A stretch of 64,000 nucleotides of DNA. Origin: Methylomonas sp. LW13. Its GTDB lineage: Bacteria > Pseudomonadota > Gammaproteobacteria > Methylococcales > Methylomonadaceae. Below the pieces are notes generated by a model. The model was not told the origin of the DNA. It made no database searches and worked only from the letters and a program-made list of their open reading frames with translations. Location of the stretch: contig NZ_CP033381.1 in the NCBI RefSeq assembly GCF_016865255.1, forward strand, positions 372,001 to 436,000. The letters run 5' to 3'. The translations under genes were made by a program, and so were the position numbers. Each line of letters opens with the position of its first letter. Position 1 is the first letter of the stretch. Shown here piece after piece: positions 1 through 9,600 of the stretch.

Positions 1-519
1 GACTCCGAAGATGTTTCGTTATTGGTTATCCATTGCATCAGCCTGCCGCCTGAGCAATTCGCGGGCGACTATATCGACCAATTGTTTTGCAACTGCCTGG
101 ATCCAAACAACCATCCTTACTTCCAAGACATACATCAACTTAAGGTGTCCGCGCATTTATTGATTCGCCGGGATGGCAGCATTCGGCAATATGTGCCGTT
201 CAACCGCAGGGCTTGGCATGCAGGCGTGTCAAAATATCAAGACAGGGAACGCTGTAACGATTTTTCTATTGGTATAGAGCTGGAGGGGGCTATCAGCGTG
301 GCTTACACTGACGCTCAATATCGGTGCCTTGCCGATGTGTGTAGAACGCTACTGGCGAATTATCCGAAACTGTCGAGCCAGCGTATTGCCGGTCATAGCG
401 ATATTGCCCCAGGCCGAAAAACCGACCCTGGGCCATTTTTTGACTGGTGCCGCTTTAACGAATTGCTGAGTTCTAGCGCTGAAAGTCCTGCGGGGCAAAC
501 AACAAAAGGGCTGCCGTAA
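1..519 (+). CDS. ampD: 1,6-anhydro-MurNAc-L-alanine amidase AmpD (5' end outside window)
   Basis: AmpD is a cytoplasmic zinc amidase that removes the peptide from 1,6-anhydromuropeptides in cell-wall recycling, and so influences AmpR-type beta-lactamase control. The frame is open from base 1 and reads DSEDVSLLVIHCISLPPEQF, so the true start lies upstream; the TTG at 22 is internal to the conserved first strand. Visible zinc-ligand motifs are the His of VIHCIS and the His and Asp of GHSDIAPGRKTDPG near the C terminus. The 172 visible residues are close to the usual length of about 180-190, so only a short N-terminal piece is missing. It converges on the dynamin-like gene with a 27-base gap that shows no clear terminator. 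Confidence 0.93.
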   Translation, partial: DSEDVSLLVIHCISLPPEQFAGDYIDQLFCNCLDPNNHPYFQDIHQLKVSAHLLIRRDGSIRQYVPFNRRAWHAGVSKYQDRERCNDFSIGIELEGAISVAYTDAQYRCLADVCRTLLANYPKLSSQRIAGHSDIAPGRKTDPGPFFDWCRFNELLSSSAESPAGQTTKGLP

Positions 520-546
520 CCTGCGACAACGGAGCAAAAATCGGCA

Positions 547-2478
547 CTAATCGGTTTTAATTTCCAGATGCACGGCTTTAAGTATCTCTAGCAACTCTTG
601 ATACTGGACTTGTAGTGGCCCCAATTCGCCCTCCAACTGCGCAATGCTTTCATTGACATTACCTTTGGATTCATTGATTTTCCTGAGCATGATCAAGCGG
701 CTTTCGATTTGCTTTTTGTGATCTTTGATCTGGTGCATAAGCGGCGACAGTACGCTATTACTCCAGGTAACCGCATCCCGTTGGGCTTGCTGCAGAATAT
801 TCCTTGCTTTGGCTATCAACGTACCATAAAGCTTGTTAACCACTATGCTTTGCTCAGTCATCGTAGTTTTAGCGCTATTGCGAAACGCTTCGCCTTCTTC
901 AAAAATCTGCTCCAGCTCAAACTGATGTTGTTTTATCGAAAACAATTGTGGCTCAATTTCCTTAAAACCGTATTCATCCTGAAACTTCTTATGAATCGCT
1001 TTAATCAAGCGCCGGGTTTCTTCGGTCATATCCACCGAGTCTTGCAGCAGATCCCGCAACTCGTCAAACAACCTACGCATATTCTGTTTCATGCCGTAAG
1101 TCGTCAGGCTTTTGCTCATATCCTCCTTGGTACGGCGGATAATGTCGTCGATTTTTTCTTTGGCAAACGAATCGATCAACATCTTGGCCTGCACCGCAAA
1201 CACTTTACGGCTGGCCTGAAAGTTTTCGATATTAGCCATATAGGCATTTTGCCGGTCGCGGGTTTCGGCCATCAATTTGCCGGTCAATTCCTGGTTCTCG
1301 AAATCGACTTGTTTGAATTCGTCGAGCTGCTTTTGGGCGTTAGTGATTTTTGATTCCATCAACTTGACCGACTCGCTGACCAAAAACCCGATTTCTTTAT
1401 CGACAACACCCTTTAGAATATCGCGGCGCTGATCGAGAATGTCGTCCGACAGATAGCTTTCCAACAGATTGAGACGGCTTTTTTGCAGCAAAGCATCGTC
1501 GCCCTTCACCTTAGCCAATAAAGCTTGCTTCGCGGAGACCGGGAAAATAACTTCCTTCTCCAGATTCAGAATCATGGCACAGGTGTCGATTTGCTTTTGG
1601 ATCGAAGCTTCGTAGCCAGTCTCGCCGGCCAAATCGTCCCACATCGAGTCGATTTTATTCATCACCACCGCTAAGCCCTGGCGGCGGTTACCTCTGGAGC
1701 TACAAACGTGGCTTTTCCACATTTCCAGGTCACTTTTGGTCACGCCGGTATCGGCCGCCAACACGAAAATAATGGCTTGAGCGCTGGGCAACATGCTCAA
1801 GGTTAACTCCGGCTCGGTACCCAAGGCATTTAGGCCCGGCGTATCCAGAATGCACAAACCTTCTTTTAACAAAGGATGCGGAAAGCTGATCATCGCATGT
1901 CGCCAACATGGCACTTCCACGGTTTCCGGATTGATAATGCCTTGCTCGGCCGCTTCGCGTTCGTTCCACAGGCCCAGTTTATCGGCCATTTCCCGAGAAA
2001 CCTTCTTCGTGGCAACCAACTCTCTAAACGCTTCCTGCATTTGCGTAGGCGATTCGCAATTCAGCTCGATTTGCGTCCAACGATCCGGATTGCGCTTGTA
2101 ATCCATCAAAGATATATCTTCCAAGCGGCTCTCAATGTTGAGCAGCCGAATGTAACTGCCGCCTTTTTCATCCCAGAATAGCTCGGTGGGCGACATCGTG
2201 GTCCGGCCCGGCGAAGACGGCAACAAGCGCACGCCGGTTTCCGCAAAAAACAGCGAGTTGATCAGTTCGGTTTTACCTCGGGAAAACTCCGCTACAAACG
2301 CCAAGGTGACGCGATCATTTTGCAAGCCTTGCAATATATTCAGCAAGGTATCTGTGCTTTGCGGGTCACTGAAGCGATAACGGTTACGCCAGTCCCGATA
2401 CAATTCGATACCCTGAATCAGTTGTTCGCGCCACTGCGTGTATTCGTGCAACTGTTCTTTAAATTCCAGATTTCTCAT
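547..2478 (-). CDS. dynamin-like large GTPase
   Basis: This is a 643-residue GTPase of the bacterial dynamin-like group, which act in membrane remodelling or membrane stress. The P-loop is AEFSRGKT (residues 63-70), with Ala in place of the usual first Gly, a common form in this group. G3 is DTPG (212-215) and G4 is NKID (274-277). The C-terminal half is rich in Lys, Glu and Gln with predicted long helices (for example 375-450 and 560-640), fitting a dynamin stalk. No transmembrane segment is obvious. The ATG at 2478 is preceded by an AAGGCGAG ribosome-binding site. It stands alone between ampD and pyrE. The family call is secure, but the cellular role cannot be read from the sequence. Confidence 0.85.
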   Translation of the reverse strand: MRNLEFKEQLHEYTQWREQLIQGIELYRDWRNRYRFSDPQSTDTLLNILQGLQNDRVTLAFVAEFSRGKTELINSLFFAETGVRLLPSSPGRTTMSPTELFWDEKGGSYIRLLNIESRLEDISLMDYKRNPDRWTQIELNCESPTQMQEAFRELVATKKVSREMADKLGLWNEREAAEQGIINPETVEVPCWRHAMISFPHPLLKEGLCILDTPGLNALGTEPELTLSMLPSAQAIIFVLAADTGVTKSDLEMWKSHVCSSRGNRRQGLAVVMNKIDSMWDDLAGETGYEASIQKQIDTCAMILNLEKEVIFPVSAKQALLAKVKGDDALLQKSRLNLLESYLSDDILDQRRDILKGVVDKEIGFLVSESVKLMESKITNAQKQLDEFKQVDFENQELTGKLMAETRDRQNAYMANIENFQASRKVFAVQAKMLIDSFAKEKIDDIIRRTKEDMSKSLTTYGMKQNMRRLFDELRDLLQDSVDMTEETRRLIKAIHKKFQDEYGFKEIEPQLFSIKQHQFELEQIFEEGEAFRNSAKTTMTEQSIVVNKLYGTLIAKARNILQQAQRDAVTWSNSVLSPLMHQIKDHKKQIESRLIMLRKINESKGNVNESIAQLEGELGPLQVQYQELLEILKAVHLEIKTD

Positions 2479-2580
2479 GGCTCGCCTTTGTTCCGACTGT
2501 ACTCAATATAAGGGGCAAATTGTAACGGCTAAGTGTAGACCAATAATCCATAAGCAAAAGCCTCGGGCACGCATGGATAC

Positions 2581-3219
2581 TCAAATTCCGTACTGCTGTC
2601 GATAGGCTTGAATAATGGCCAACTTATCCGCCGAACCGCTCTGTTGGGAAATAAATTCGATGATGTCCGCCAAGCAGATTATCGCCAGCACCGGAATACC
2701 GAATTGTGTCGACACTTCCTGCACGGCCGACAATTCGTTCTGACCTTTTTCCTGACGATCCAGCGCTATCACGACACCCGCAACCGTCGCGCCGGCGGCA
2801 CTGATGATTTCCACTGATTCACGCACCGACGTACCTGCGGTAATCACATCATCCAGAATCCAGACTTTGCCTTGCAAGGGCGCGCCGACCAATACGCCGC
2901 CCTCGCCATGATCCTTGGCTTCTTTGCGGTTAAACGCAAACGGAATGTCGCGTTGCAAGCGGGAATAGGCAATCGAGGTGGTGCTGACCAACGGGATGCC
3001 TTTATAGGCCGGTCCGTACAATACATCTACCTCGACACCGGCGCTAATCAGCGTCTGCGCATAAAATTGCCCCAATTTATCCAGCTGAGCGCCGCTGTTG
3101 AATAGGCCGGTATTAAAGAAATAAGGACTGACACGTCCGGACTTTAAATGAAATTCGCCAAATTTTAATACGCCGCAATCCAAAGCGTACTGGATAAACT
3201 GTTTTTGGTAATCGAGCAT
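2581..3219 (-). CDS. pyrE: orotate phosphoribosyltransferase
   Basis: PyrE converts orotate and PRPP to orotidine 5'-phosphate in de novo pyrimidine synthesis. The 212-residue length is normal. The PRPP-binding motif is [17 protein letters not shown] near residues 120-136, and [15 protein letters not shown] near residue 65 is the conserved loop before it. The N terminus, with [18 protein letters not shown], matches the family. It starts at ATG 3219 and lies 48 bases downstream of hemW on the same strand, so gloA, hemW and pyrE may be cotranscribed. Nothing unusual is seen. Confidence 0.96.
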   Translation of the reverse strand: MLDYQKQFIQYALDCGVLKFGEFHLKSGRVSPYFFNTGLFNSGAQLDKLGQFYAQTLISAGVEVDVLYGPAYKGIPLVSTTSIAYSRLQRDIPFAFNRKEAKDHGEGGVLVGAPLQGKVWILDDVITAGTSVRESVEIISAAGATVAGVVIALDRQEKGQNELSAVQEVSTQFGIPVLAIICLADIIEFISQQSGSADKLAIIQAYRQQYGI

Positions 3220-3267
3220 CGTGGAGTGTTACAAATCTAAAATGAGAGCAATTATACCCGCGCGTAT

Positions 3268-4398
3268 TTAATCGATGAATTTTTCTAGGACCACGTCCAG
3301 AAAATCCCAACCTTTTTCGCTACAGCGATAGACCAAGCCATCCCGACACAACAGGCCTTCAGCCACACAGCGCGATAAATTAGGCTCCAAGCTGTTTGCC
3401 GCCAATCCGGTGGTCCGTTCAAAATCCTTCAGGCTAAAGCCCGTTTTTACTCGCAACTGGTTCATCAGAAACTCTAACGGCAATTGTGCGACCTCAATCG
3501 CTTCGTATTGTGATCGACCGGGTTGCGATAAATACTGTTCCGGGCTTCTCGGCTTAACCGTGCGCATAATCTTATCCGGCAAGGCAAGGCTGATTTTGCC
3601 GTGCGCGCCGGCGCCTATCCCCAGATAATCGCCAAATTGCCAGTAATTGCGATTATGCCGGGATTGCTTGCCGGGTTTTGCATACGCAGACACTTCGTAC
3701 TGCTGAAAGCCGTTCTCCGCCAATAGCCGCTGACAGCGCTTTTGAGCGGCAAATATCAGGTCGTCTTCCGGCAATTTCGGCGGAAATTTATAAAAATACG
3801 TATTGGGTTCCAGCGTCAGTTGGTAAAAGGAAATATGGGTTGGGGCCAAGCTGATTGCTGTTTCCACATCATCTAAGGCCTCGCGCTCGCTTTGATCCGG
3901 TAAGCCGAACATCAAATCCAGGTTGAAATTATCGAACCCGGCCGTAACGGCAATTTCCACCGCGGCCTTGGCTTCGGCGGCGGAATGCACCCGCCCTAAT
4001 GTCCGCAAATGCCGGTCCTGAAAGCTTTGAATGCCTATCGACAGGCGATTAATCCCCAATGCCCGAAACTCATGAAATTTTGCGCTTTCGAAGGTGCCGG
4101 GATTGGCTTCCAAAGTGATTTCGCAATGTTCGGCAACAGGCACTGACTGCCTGACACCGGCCAACAAACGACCTAAGGCTTCCGGGGAAAACAAGCTGGG
4201 TGTGCCGCCCCCCATAAATATACTGTTGATTTTCCGCTGCCCGCCCAGCAATTCCAGATCAGCGCGCAGGTCGGTCAGCAAGGCGTCGATATAAGCCTGT
4301 TCGGGAATTGGGTGTTTAACGGCGTGGGAGTTGAAGTCGCAATACGGGCACTTCTGGATGCACCACGGAAAATGGATATAAAGACTCAGCGGTAACAA
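3268..4398 (-). CDS. hemW: radical SAM heme chaperone HemW
   Basis: HemW is a radical SAM protein related to oxygen-independent coproporphyrinogen oxidase and thought to deliver heme. The 4Fe-4S motif CIQKCPYC sits near the N terminus in LYIHFPWCIQKCPYCDFNSH, followed by GGGTPSLF, EANPGT and IGIQSF. I place the start at TTG 4398 (376 residues), because the protein then begins MLPLSLYIHFPWC as in E. coli HemW (378 residues) and a TAAGG overlapping the gloA stop codon sits 9 bases upstream. The longer frame from ATG 4443 would overlap gloA by 34 bases and add 15 unconserved residues. The start therefore depends on this RBS reading. Confidence 0.9.
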   Translation of the reverse strand: MLPLSLYIHFPWCIQKCPYCDFNSHAVKHPIPEQAYIDALLTDLRADLELLGGQRKINSIFMGGGTPSLFSPEALGRLLAGVRQSVPVAEHCEITLEANPGTFESAKFHEFRALGINRLSIGIQSFQDRHLRTLGRVHSAAEAKAAVEIAVTAGFDNFNLDLMFGLPDQSEREALDDVETAISLAPTHISFYQLTLEPNTYFYKFPPKLPEDDLIFAAQKRCQRLLAENGFQQYEVSAYAKPGKQSRHNRNYWQFGDYLGIGAGAHGKISLALPDKIMRTVKPRSPEQYLSQPGRSQYEAIEVAQLPLEFLMNQLRVKTGFSLKDFERTTGLAANSLEPNLSRCVAEGLLCRDGLVYRCSEKGWDFLDVVLEKFID

Positions 4399-4409
4399 TT
4401 CGACAGACC

Positions 4410-4850
4410 TTACCAAACGCCAACATTGGGCGTGGAGGCCCACGGCTCTTGCGGCGGCAATGCCTGGCCTTTTTGTAACAATTCGATAGAAATTTGGTCG
4501 GGTGAGCGCAGAAATGCCATATGACCATCACGCGGCGGCCGGTTAATCGTGACCCCTTTCGCCATTAAGTCTTGGCATACCGCATAAATATCGTCTACCT
4601 CGAAGGCTAAATGTCCAAAATTACGGCCACCGCCGTAGTCCTCGGTATCCCAGTTGTAAGTCAGCTCCAGCAATGGCGCGTCAACCGCTTCAGCGGTTTG
4701 CCGGTCGCCAGGTGCAGCCAGATACACCAAGGTAAAACGTCCGGTTTCGCTTTCCATGCGCCGCACTTCAAGCAAACCTAGCTTATTGCAATAAAAATCC
4801 AGTGATTCGGTAAGATCCTTTACCCGAACCATAGTGTGTAAATAACGCAT
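4410..4850 (-). CDS. gloA: glyoxalase I (lactoylglutathione lyase)
   Basis: GloA isomerises the methylglyoxal-glutathione hemithioacetal to S-lactoylglutathione in methylglyoxal detoxification. The 146-residue protein has the vicinal-oxygen-chelate fold signature. The likely metal ligands are His5 ([10 protein letters not shown]), Glu in [13 protein letters not shown], His in [13 protein letters not shown] and Glu in QISIELLQ, the four-ligand set of nickel/zinc glyoxalases. The start at ATG 4850 fits the conserved N terminus. Its stop codon overlaps the probable hemW ribosome-binding site, which suggests translational coupling. Confidence 0.94.
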   Translation of the reverse strand: MRYLHTMVRVKDLTESLDFYCNKLGLLEVRRMESETGRFTLVYLAAPGDRQTAEAVDAPLLELTYNWDTEDYGGGRNFGHLAFEVDDIYAVCQDLMAKGVTINRPPRDGHMAFLRSPDQISIELLQKGQALPPQEPWASTPNVGVW

Positions 4851-5127
4851 ATTGGCCGCCCCAGAAAATAAAAGCGCGATTATGAACGAGTCGGCGGTGG
4901 AGAATAAAGTTTCCTGATCAATAACAGGCCTCAGCTAAACCAAAGAAAGCCCGTCATGCTCGCCATTTAGCGCTATGGAAGGTAAACTTCGCTGTATCCA
5001 TGTGCGACCTGGATTGTGGTGTTCGCTGCCGAAATGACGATTTTAAGTATGAGGGAGGCACGCACTTGAAGCAGTTTGTTAAGCAGGTAGTTAGACGCGA
5101 ATGCCGGACTAGCTCGCTACAGCCCAA

Positions 5128-5958
5128 TTAATCCAAAGCTTTGCGATAAACCGACGGCATGATGGTTTGCAGCTCGGTTTTCATACCGCTTAAAGATTCG
5201 GAATGACTGATAAAAAAATAGCCGCCGGGCCGCAGGTATTTAACAATTTTGTCCAGCAGGCGTTGCTTGGTTTCCATATCGAAGTAAATCATTACGTTAC
5301 GTAAAAAAATCACGTCGAAGGTACCCAGGTCCGGCAACGTTCCTATCAAATTGGCATATTCGAACTTAACGTGGCTGCGTAGCTCAGGAGCAACCAGCAA
5401 AAAACCGTCATACTGACCAGTCCCTTTCAGGCAATACTTTTTCAGCAAGATTTGAGGGATTTTTTCGGCGGCATTGCTGGGGTACAAACCACGCCGGGCT
5501 TTTTCCAGAATTCGTGTGGAAATATCGGTCCCGACAATATCCCATTGCCGGGATCTCAAATATTCCGCCAACAGCATTGCCAGCGTGTAAGCTTCCTCAC
5601 CGCTGGAGCTGGCCGCGCTCCAAACTCGAAACGGTTTTGCCGCTGAGTGTTGCGGTAAAATTTTTTCAACTACAAAATCGAAATGCTTGGATTCGCGGAA
5701 AAAATAGGTTTCATTGGTAGTCAGCAAATCGATAGCCATCGTCGTTTCATTTTCGAACCCCGGCTTACCGAATTGCCGAAAATACTCGCCATAGCTATCG
5801 ATACCATGATGACGCAAACGCTTCTCCAAACGTCCCATTACCATAGCCTGCTTACTATCGTTTAGGACAATACCGGCGTGCTTGTAAAGATAGTCCCTGA
5901 TCCAGGCAAACTCTTGCTTATGCAATATCGGCGCGCCGACACGATGGATTGACGACAC
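5128..5958 (-). CDS. cheR: chemotaxis methyltransferase CheR
   Basis: CheR is the SAM-dependent methyltransferase that methylates glutamates on chemoreceptors. The 276-residue protein has the N-terminal helical domain, then the SAM-binding core RVWSAASSSGEEAYTLAM (about residue 108) with GTDIS and DVIFLRNVMIYFD. The start is GTG 5958, supported by AGGAG six bases upstream. It is the last gene of the minus-strand chemotaxis operon, 66 bases after cheW. No cheB or cheD follows, so the opposing methylesterase must be encoded elsewhere or be absent. Confidence 0.95.
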   Translation of the reverse strand: MSSIHRVGAPILHKQEFAWIRDYLYKHAGIVLNDSKQAMVMGRLEKRLRHHGIDSYGEYFRQFGKPGFENETTMAIDLLTTNETYFFRESKHFDFVVEKILPQHSAAKPFRVWSAASSSGEEAYTLAMLLAEYLRSRQWDIVGTDISTRILEKARRGLYPSNAAEKIPQILLKKYCLKGTGQYDGFLLVAPELRSHVKFEYANLIGTLPDLGTFDVIFLRNVMIYFDMETKQRLLDKIVKYLRPGGYFFISHSESLSGMKTELQTIMPSVYRKALD

Positions 5959-6024
5959 TCTAAACTCCTATTTGTGGGTTAACCAACATGTCGATAAATT
6001 TAAACGCCTCAAGTCTTGGAACGA

Positions 6025-6591
6025 TCAAGCGTTGATTGTATCCGGCAATGCTTGACGGTCTTGGCGAACTTTACTCAAAGCCGCCATTTCATCCACCGAA
6101 AGCACCTTGCTGACGTTCAACAAAATAACAAAGCGGCCATTCCGTTTGGCCATGCCGTTAATAAAGTCAGGCCGAATCCCCGCCCCAAAACTGGGCGGCG
6201 GCTCTATATCCTGTTCACCGATTTCAACCACTTCGTTGACGGCGTCCACGATAATCCCCAAATCCTGGGATACGCCATCTTCAGTTTCGCTGGCGGTTTC
6301 GACAATAACGATACCGGTGCGCTTGGCCACAGGCGTCGATCCCTTGCCAAAGCGCGCCAGCAAATCCACCACCGGCACCACGCTACCGCGCAGATTAATC
6401 ACGCCGCGCACAAACACCGGCATCATGGGGACTTCGGTAAGATTGCCGTAATCGATGATTTCCTTACTACTCAAAATGCCCAGTGCGTAAAGTTCTCCCC
6501 CAAGCGTAAAGGTTAGGTATTGACCCGCCAGCGCAGTCTGTTTGCTCTGCGCGGCGGGTAGCTTTTCTTGAGTTGTTGCAAGTCCTGTCAT
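6025..6591 (-). CDS. cheW: chemotaxis coupling protein CheW
   Basis: CheW links chemoreceptors to the kinase CheA. The 188-residue protein has a low-complexity leader of about 22 residues and then the CheW fold, with YLTFTLGGELYALGI and the conserved RGVINLRGSVVPVVDL near residue 62. The ATG at 6591 has AGGAG six bases upstream, and this RBS overlaps the stop codon of the preceding receptor, indicating coupling. It sits between a giant receptor and cheR in the operon. Confidence 0.95.
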   Translation of the reverse strand: MTGLATTQEKLPAAQSKQTALAGQYLTFTLGGELYALGILSSKEIIDYGNLTEVPMMPVFVRGVINLRGSVVPVVDLLARFGKGSTPVAKRTGIVIVETASETEDGVSQDLGIIVDAVNEVVEIGEQDIEPPPSFGAGIRPDFINGMAKRNGRFVILLNVSKVLSVDEMAALSKVRQDRQALPDTINA

Positions 6592-6600
6592 GGCCCGCTC

Positions 6601-9600
6601 CTAGAAACGTTCGAACTGGTTTAAATCGAAGTCATGATCAATATTCGCACTTGCCTGAACGACGGGCTTGATTTTGACAGCCTTTTTTGCTGATTTGACT
6701 TCAGCTGTGATCGTCGCTTTTCGACCGCCATTGTCGAGTCTAAAAAAGCTCATCAGCGATTGCAGTTGTTCAGCCTGACTGGTCATTTCTTCCGCAGTAG
6801 CCGCCAACTGTTCGCTGGCGGATGCATTCTGCTGAGTAATCTGGTTCATCTGGTTCATCGCATTGTTGACTTGGCTGACACCGGCGGATTGTTCTTGGGA
6901 GGCGGCAGCAATCTCTTGCACCAAGTCGGAGGTTCTGGCTATGCTGGGTACGATTTCATCCAGCAGCTTGCCCGCACTTTCCGCAGTCTCGACGCTGTTT
7001 TCGGCCAACTCGCCAATCTCCTGCGCCGCCACTTGGCTGCGCTCGGCCAGCTTGCGCACTTCCGCCGCCACCACCGCAAAGCCTTTGCCGTGATCGCCGG
7101 CGCGCGCCGCTTCGATGGCTGCGTTCAATGCCAACATGTTGGTCTGGTAGGCGATGTCGTCAATGATGCCGATTTTTTTGGCAATCTCGCGCATAGCGTC
7201 AACGGTCTGTTTCACCGCTTCACCGCCTTGGCTGGCTTCGGTAGCGGCTTTGCTGGCCATGCCGTCGGTGACTTTGGCATTGTCGGCATTCTGGTTGATG
7301 CTGGCCGCCATTTCCTCGATGCTGGCGCTGGTGATCTCGACACTGCCTGCCTGTTCGCTGGCAGCTTGCGACAGCGATTGCGAAGTGGAACTGATCTGCT
7401 CGGAGGCATTGCCCAGTTGATCCGCCGCAGATATTACCTCGGCGATGGTTTGGGAGAGTTTGGCGACGGTGTTGTTCACGGTGTCTTTAAATTCACCCAA
7501 CTGGCCTTGGTAGTTACCGGTCACGTTGCGGGTTAGGTCGCCTTGTTCAACCAACGCCAGTACTTCGACCGCTTCATTGAGCGGCAAGATCACGCCATCC
7601 AGGGTGTCATTGACGCCTTCGACGATTTTGCGGAAGTCGCCTTGGTGCTTACTGGCGTCGGCACGGGTTTGCAGGCGCCCCTCAACCGCAGCGGTGGCCA
7701 GCATATTGGCGTCGGCCACCAGCGTATTGACCGCATCGATACAGGTGTTGAGGTTGTTTTTAATGGTGTTGAAATCACCGTTGTAGGTGTCGGTGATTTT
7801 GGCGGGAATGTGGCCTTTGGAAATGTTATCGACATAGTCAGCCGCCACATTCAACGGGCCGATCACCGCATTCAGGGTTAGATTCACGCCCTCGACAATC
7901 TTACGGAAATCACCTTGGTGCTTAGTGGCATCCGCGCGGGTGGCCAAACGCCCTTCGACGGCAGCGGTCGATAACATATTGGCATCGGCCACCAAGGCGT
8001 TCACCGCATCAATACAGGTGTTCAGATTGTTTTTGATGACATTGAAATCGCCGTTGTAGGTGTCGGTGATTTTGGCGGGGATCGCGCCTTTAGCGATGTT
8101 GTCCACGTACTCGGCCGCCACGTTCAAGGGTCCGATCACCGCATCCAGGGTGTTATTGACGCCTTGGACGATTTTCCGGTAGTCACCTTGGTATTGGCTG
8201 GCGTCGGCGCGGGTGGCTAAGCGGCCTTCGATAGCGGCTTTTTCCAAGGCCACCGCTTCGGCCACCATGCTGGAAATCGCATCAATACAGTTGTTCAGGT
8301 TGTTTTTGATGGTGTTGAAGTCGCCGTTGTAGTGGTCGGTGATTTTCGCCGGAATCGCCCCGCGCGAGATGTTGTCCACGTACTCGGCGGCCACGTTCAA
8401 GGGCCCGATTACCGCATCGAGCGTGCTGTTGACCCCTTCGACGATTTTGCGGAAATCGCCTTGGTGTTTCGTGGCATCCGCGCGGGTCGCCAAGCGACCT
8501 TCGACGGCAGCGGTCGATAACATATTGGCATCGGCCACCAGGGCGTTCACCGCATCAATGCAGGTGTTCAGGTTGTTTTTGATGACATTGAAATCACCGT
8601 TGTAGGTGTCGGTGATTTTGGCGGGGATCGCGCCTTTAGAGATGTTGTCCACGTAGTCGGCCGCGACGTTCAAAGGTCCAATCACGGCGTCCAGCGTGTT
8701 GTTGACGCCTTCGACAATCTTGCGGTAATCGCCTTGGTATTGGCTGGCGTCGGCGCGGGTGGCTAAGCGGCCTTCGATGGCGGCTTTTTCCAGCGCAGCG
8801 GCTTCGGCCACCATGCTGGAAATCGCATCGATACAGTTGTTCAGATTGTTTTTGATGGTGTTGAAATCGCCATTGTAGGTGTCGGTGATTTTCGCCGGAA
8901 TCGCCCCGCGCGAGATGTTGTCCACGTACTCGGCGGCGACGTTCAAGGGGCCAATCACGGCGTCCAGGGTGTTGTTGACGCCTTCGACAATTTTGCGGTA
9001 ATCGCCTTGGTACTGGCTGGCGTCGGCGCGGGTGGCTAAGCGGCCTTCGATGGCGGCTTTTTCCAAGGCAGCGGCTTCGGCCACCATGCTGCTGATCGCG
9101 TCGATACAGTTGTTCAGATTGTTTTTGATGGTGTTGAAATCACCGTTGTAGGTGTCGGTGATTTTCGCGGGGATCGCGCCTTTAGAGATGTTGTCCACGT
9201 ACTCGGCCGCGACGTTCAAAGGTCCGATCACCGCATCCAGGGTGTTGTTGACGCCTTCGACAATCTTGCGGAAGTCGCCTTGGTGTTTCGTGGCATCCGC
9301 GCGGGTTGACAGGCGGCCTTCGACGGCTGCTTGCGACAGCATGGCGGCATCATTTACTAAAGCCTTGATGTTATTGCGAACTAAATCTATGGTTTCATTG
9401 ATAAATCGCTTTTTGCCAGGCAATTTTTCAACATCGGCTTCGAGATTACCTTTGCCAAACTCCATGAAACACTTTATGGCCATTTTTTTCACAGCAATAT
9501 GACCGTTAACCATGTCGTTAACGCCTTTGGCGACGGTCTTGAAACTACCGTGGAATTTTTGTTGATCAACCACTACATCAATATCGCCTTTTTCATGTTC

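Noticed and set aside
709-1353. 214-codon antisense frame inside the dynamin-like gene
   Set aside because: Fully embedded in a well-supported GTPase gene and has no independent motif or RBS.
6760-7536. Long antisense frame across the giant receptor gene
   Set aside because: The same kind of frame recurs in the second receptor at the same offset, so it reflects codon bias of the repeat, not a gene.
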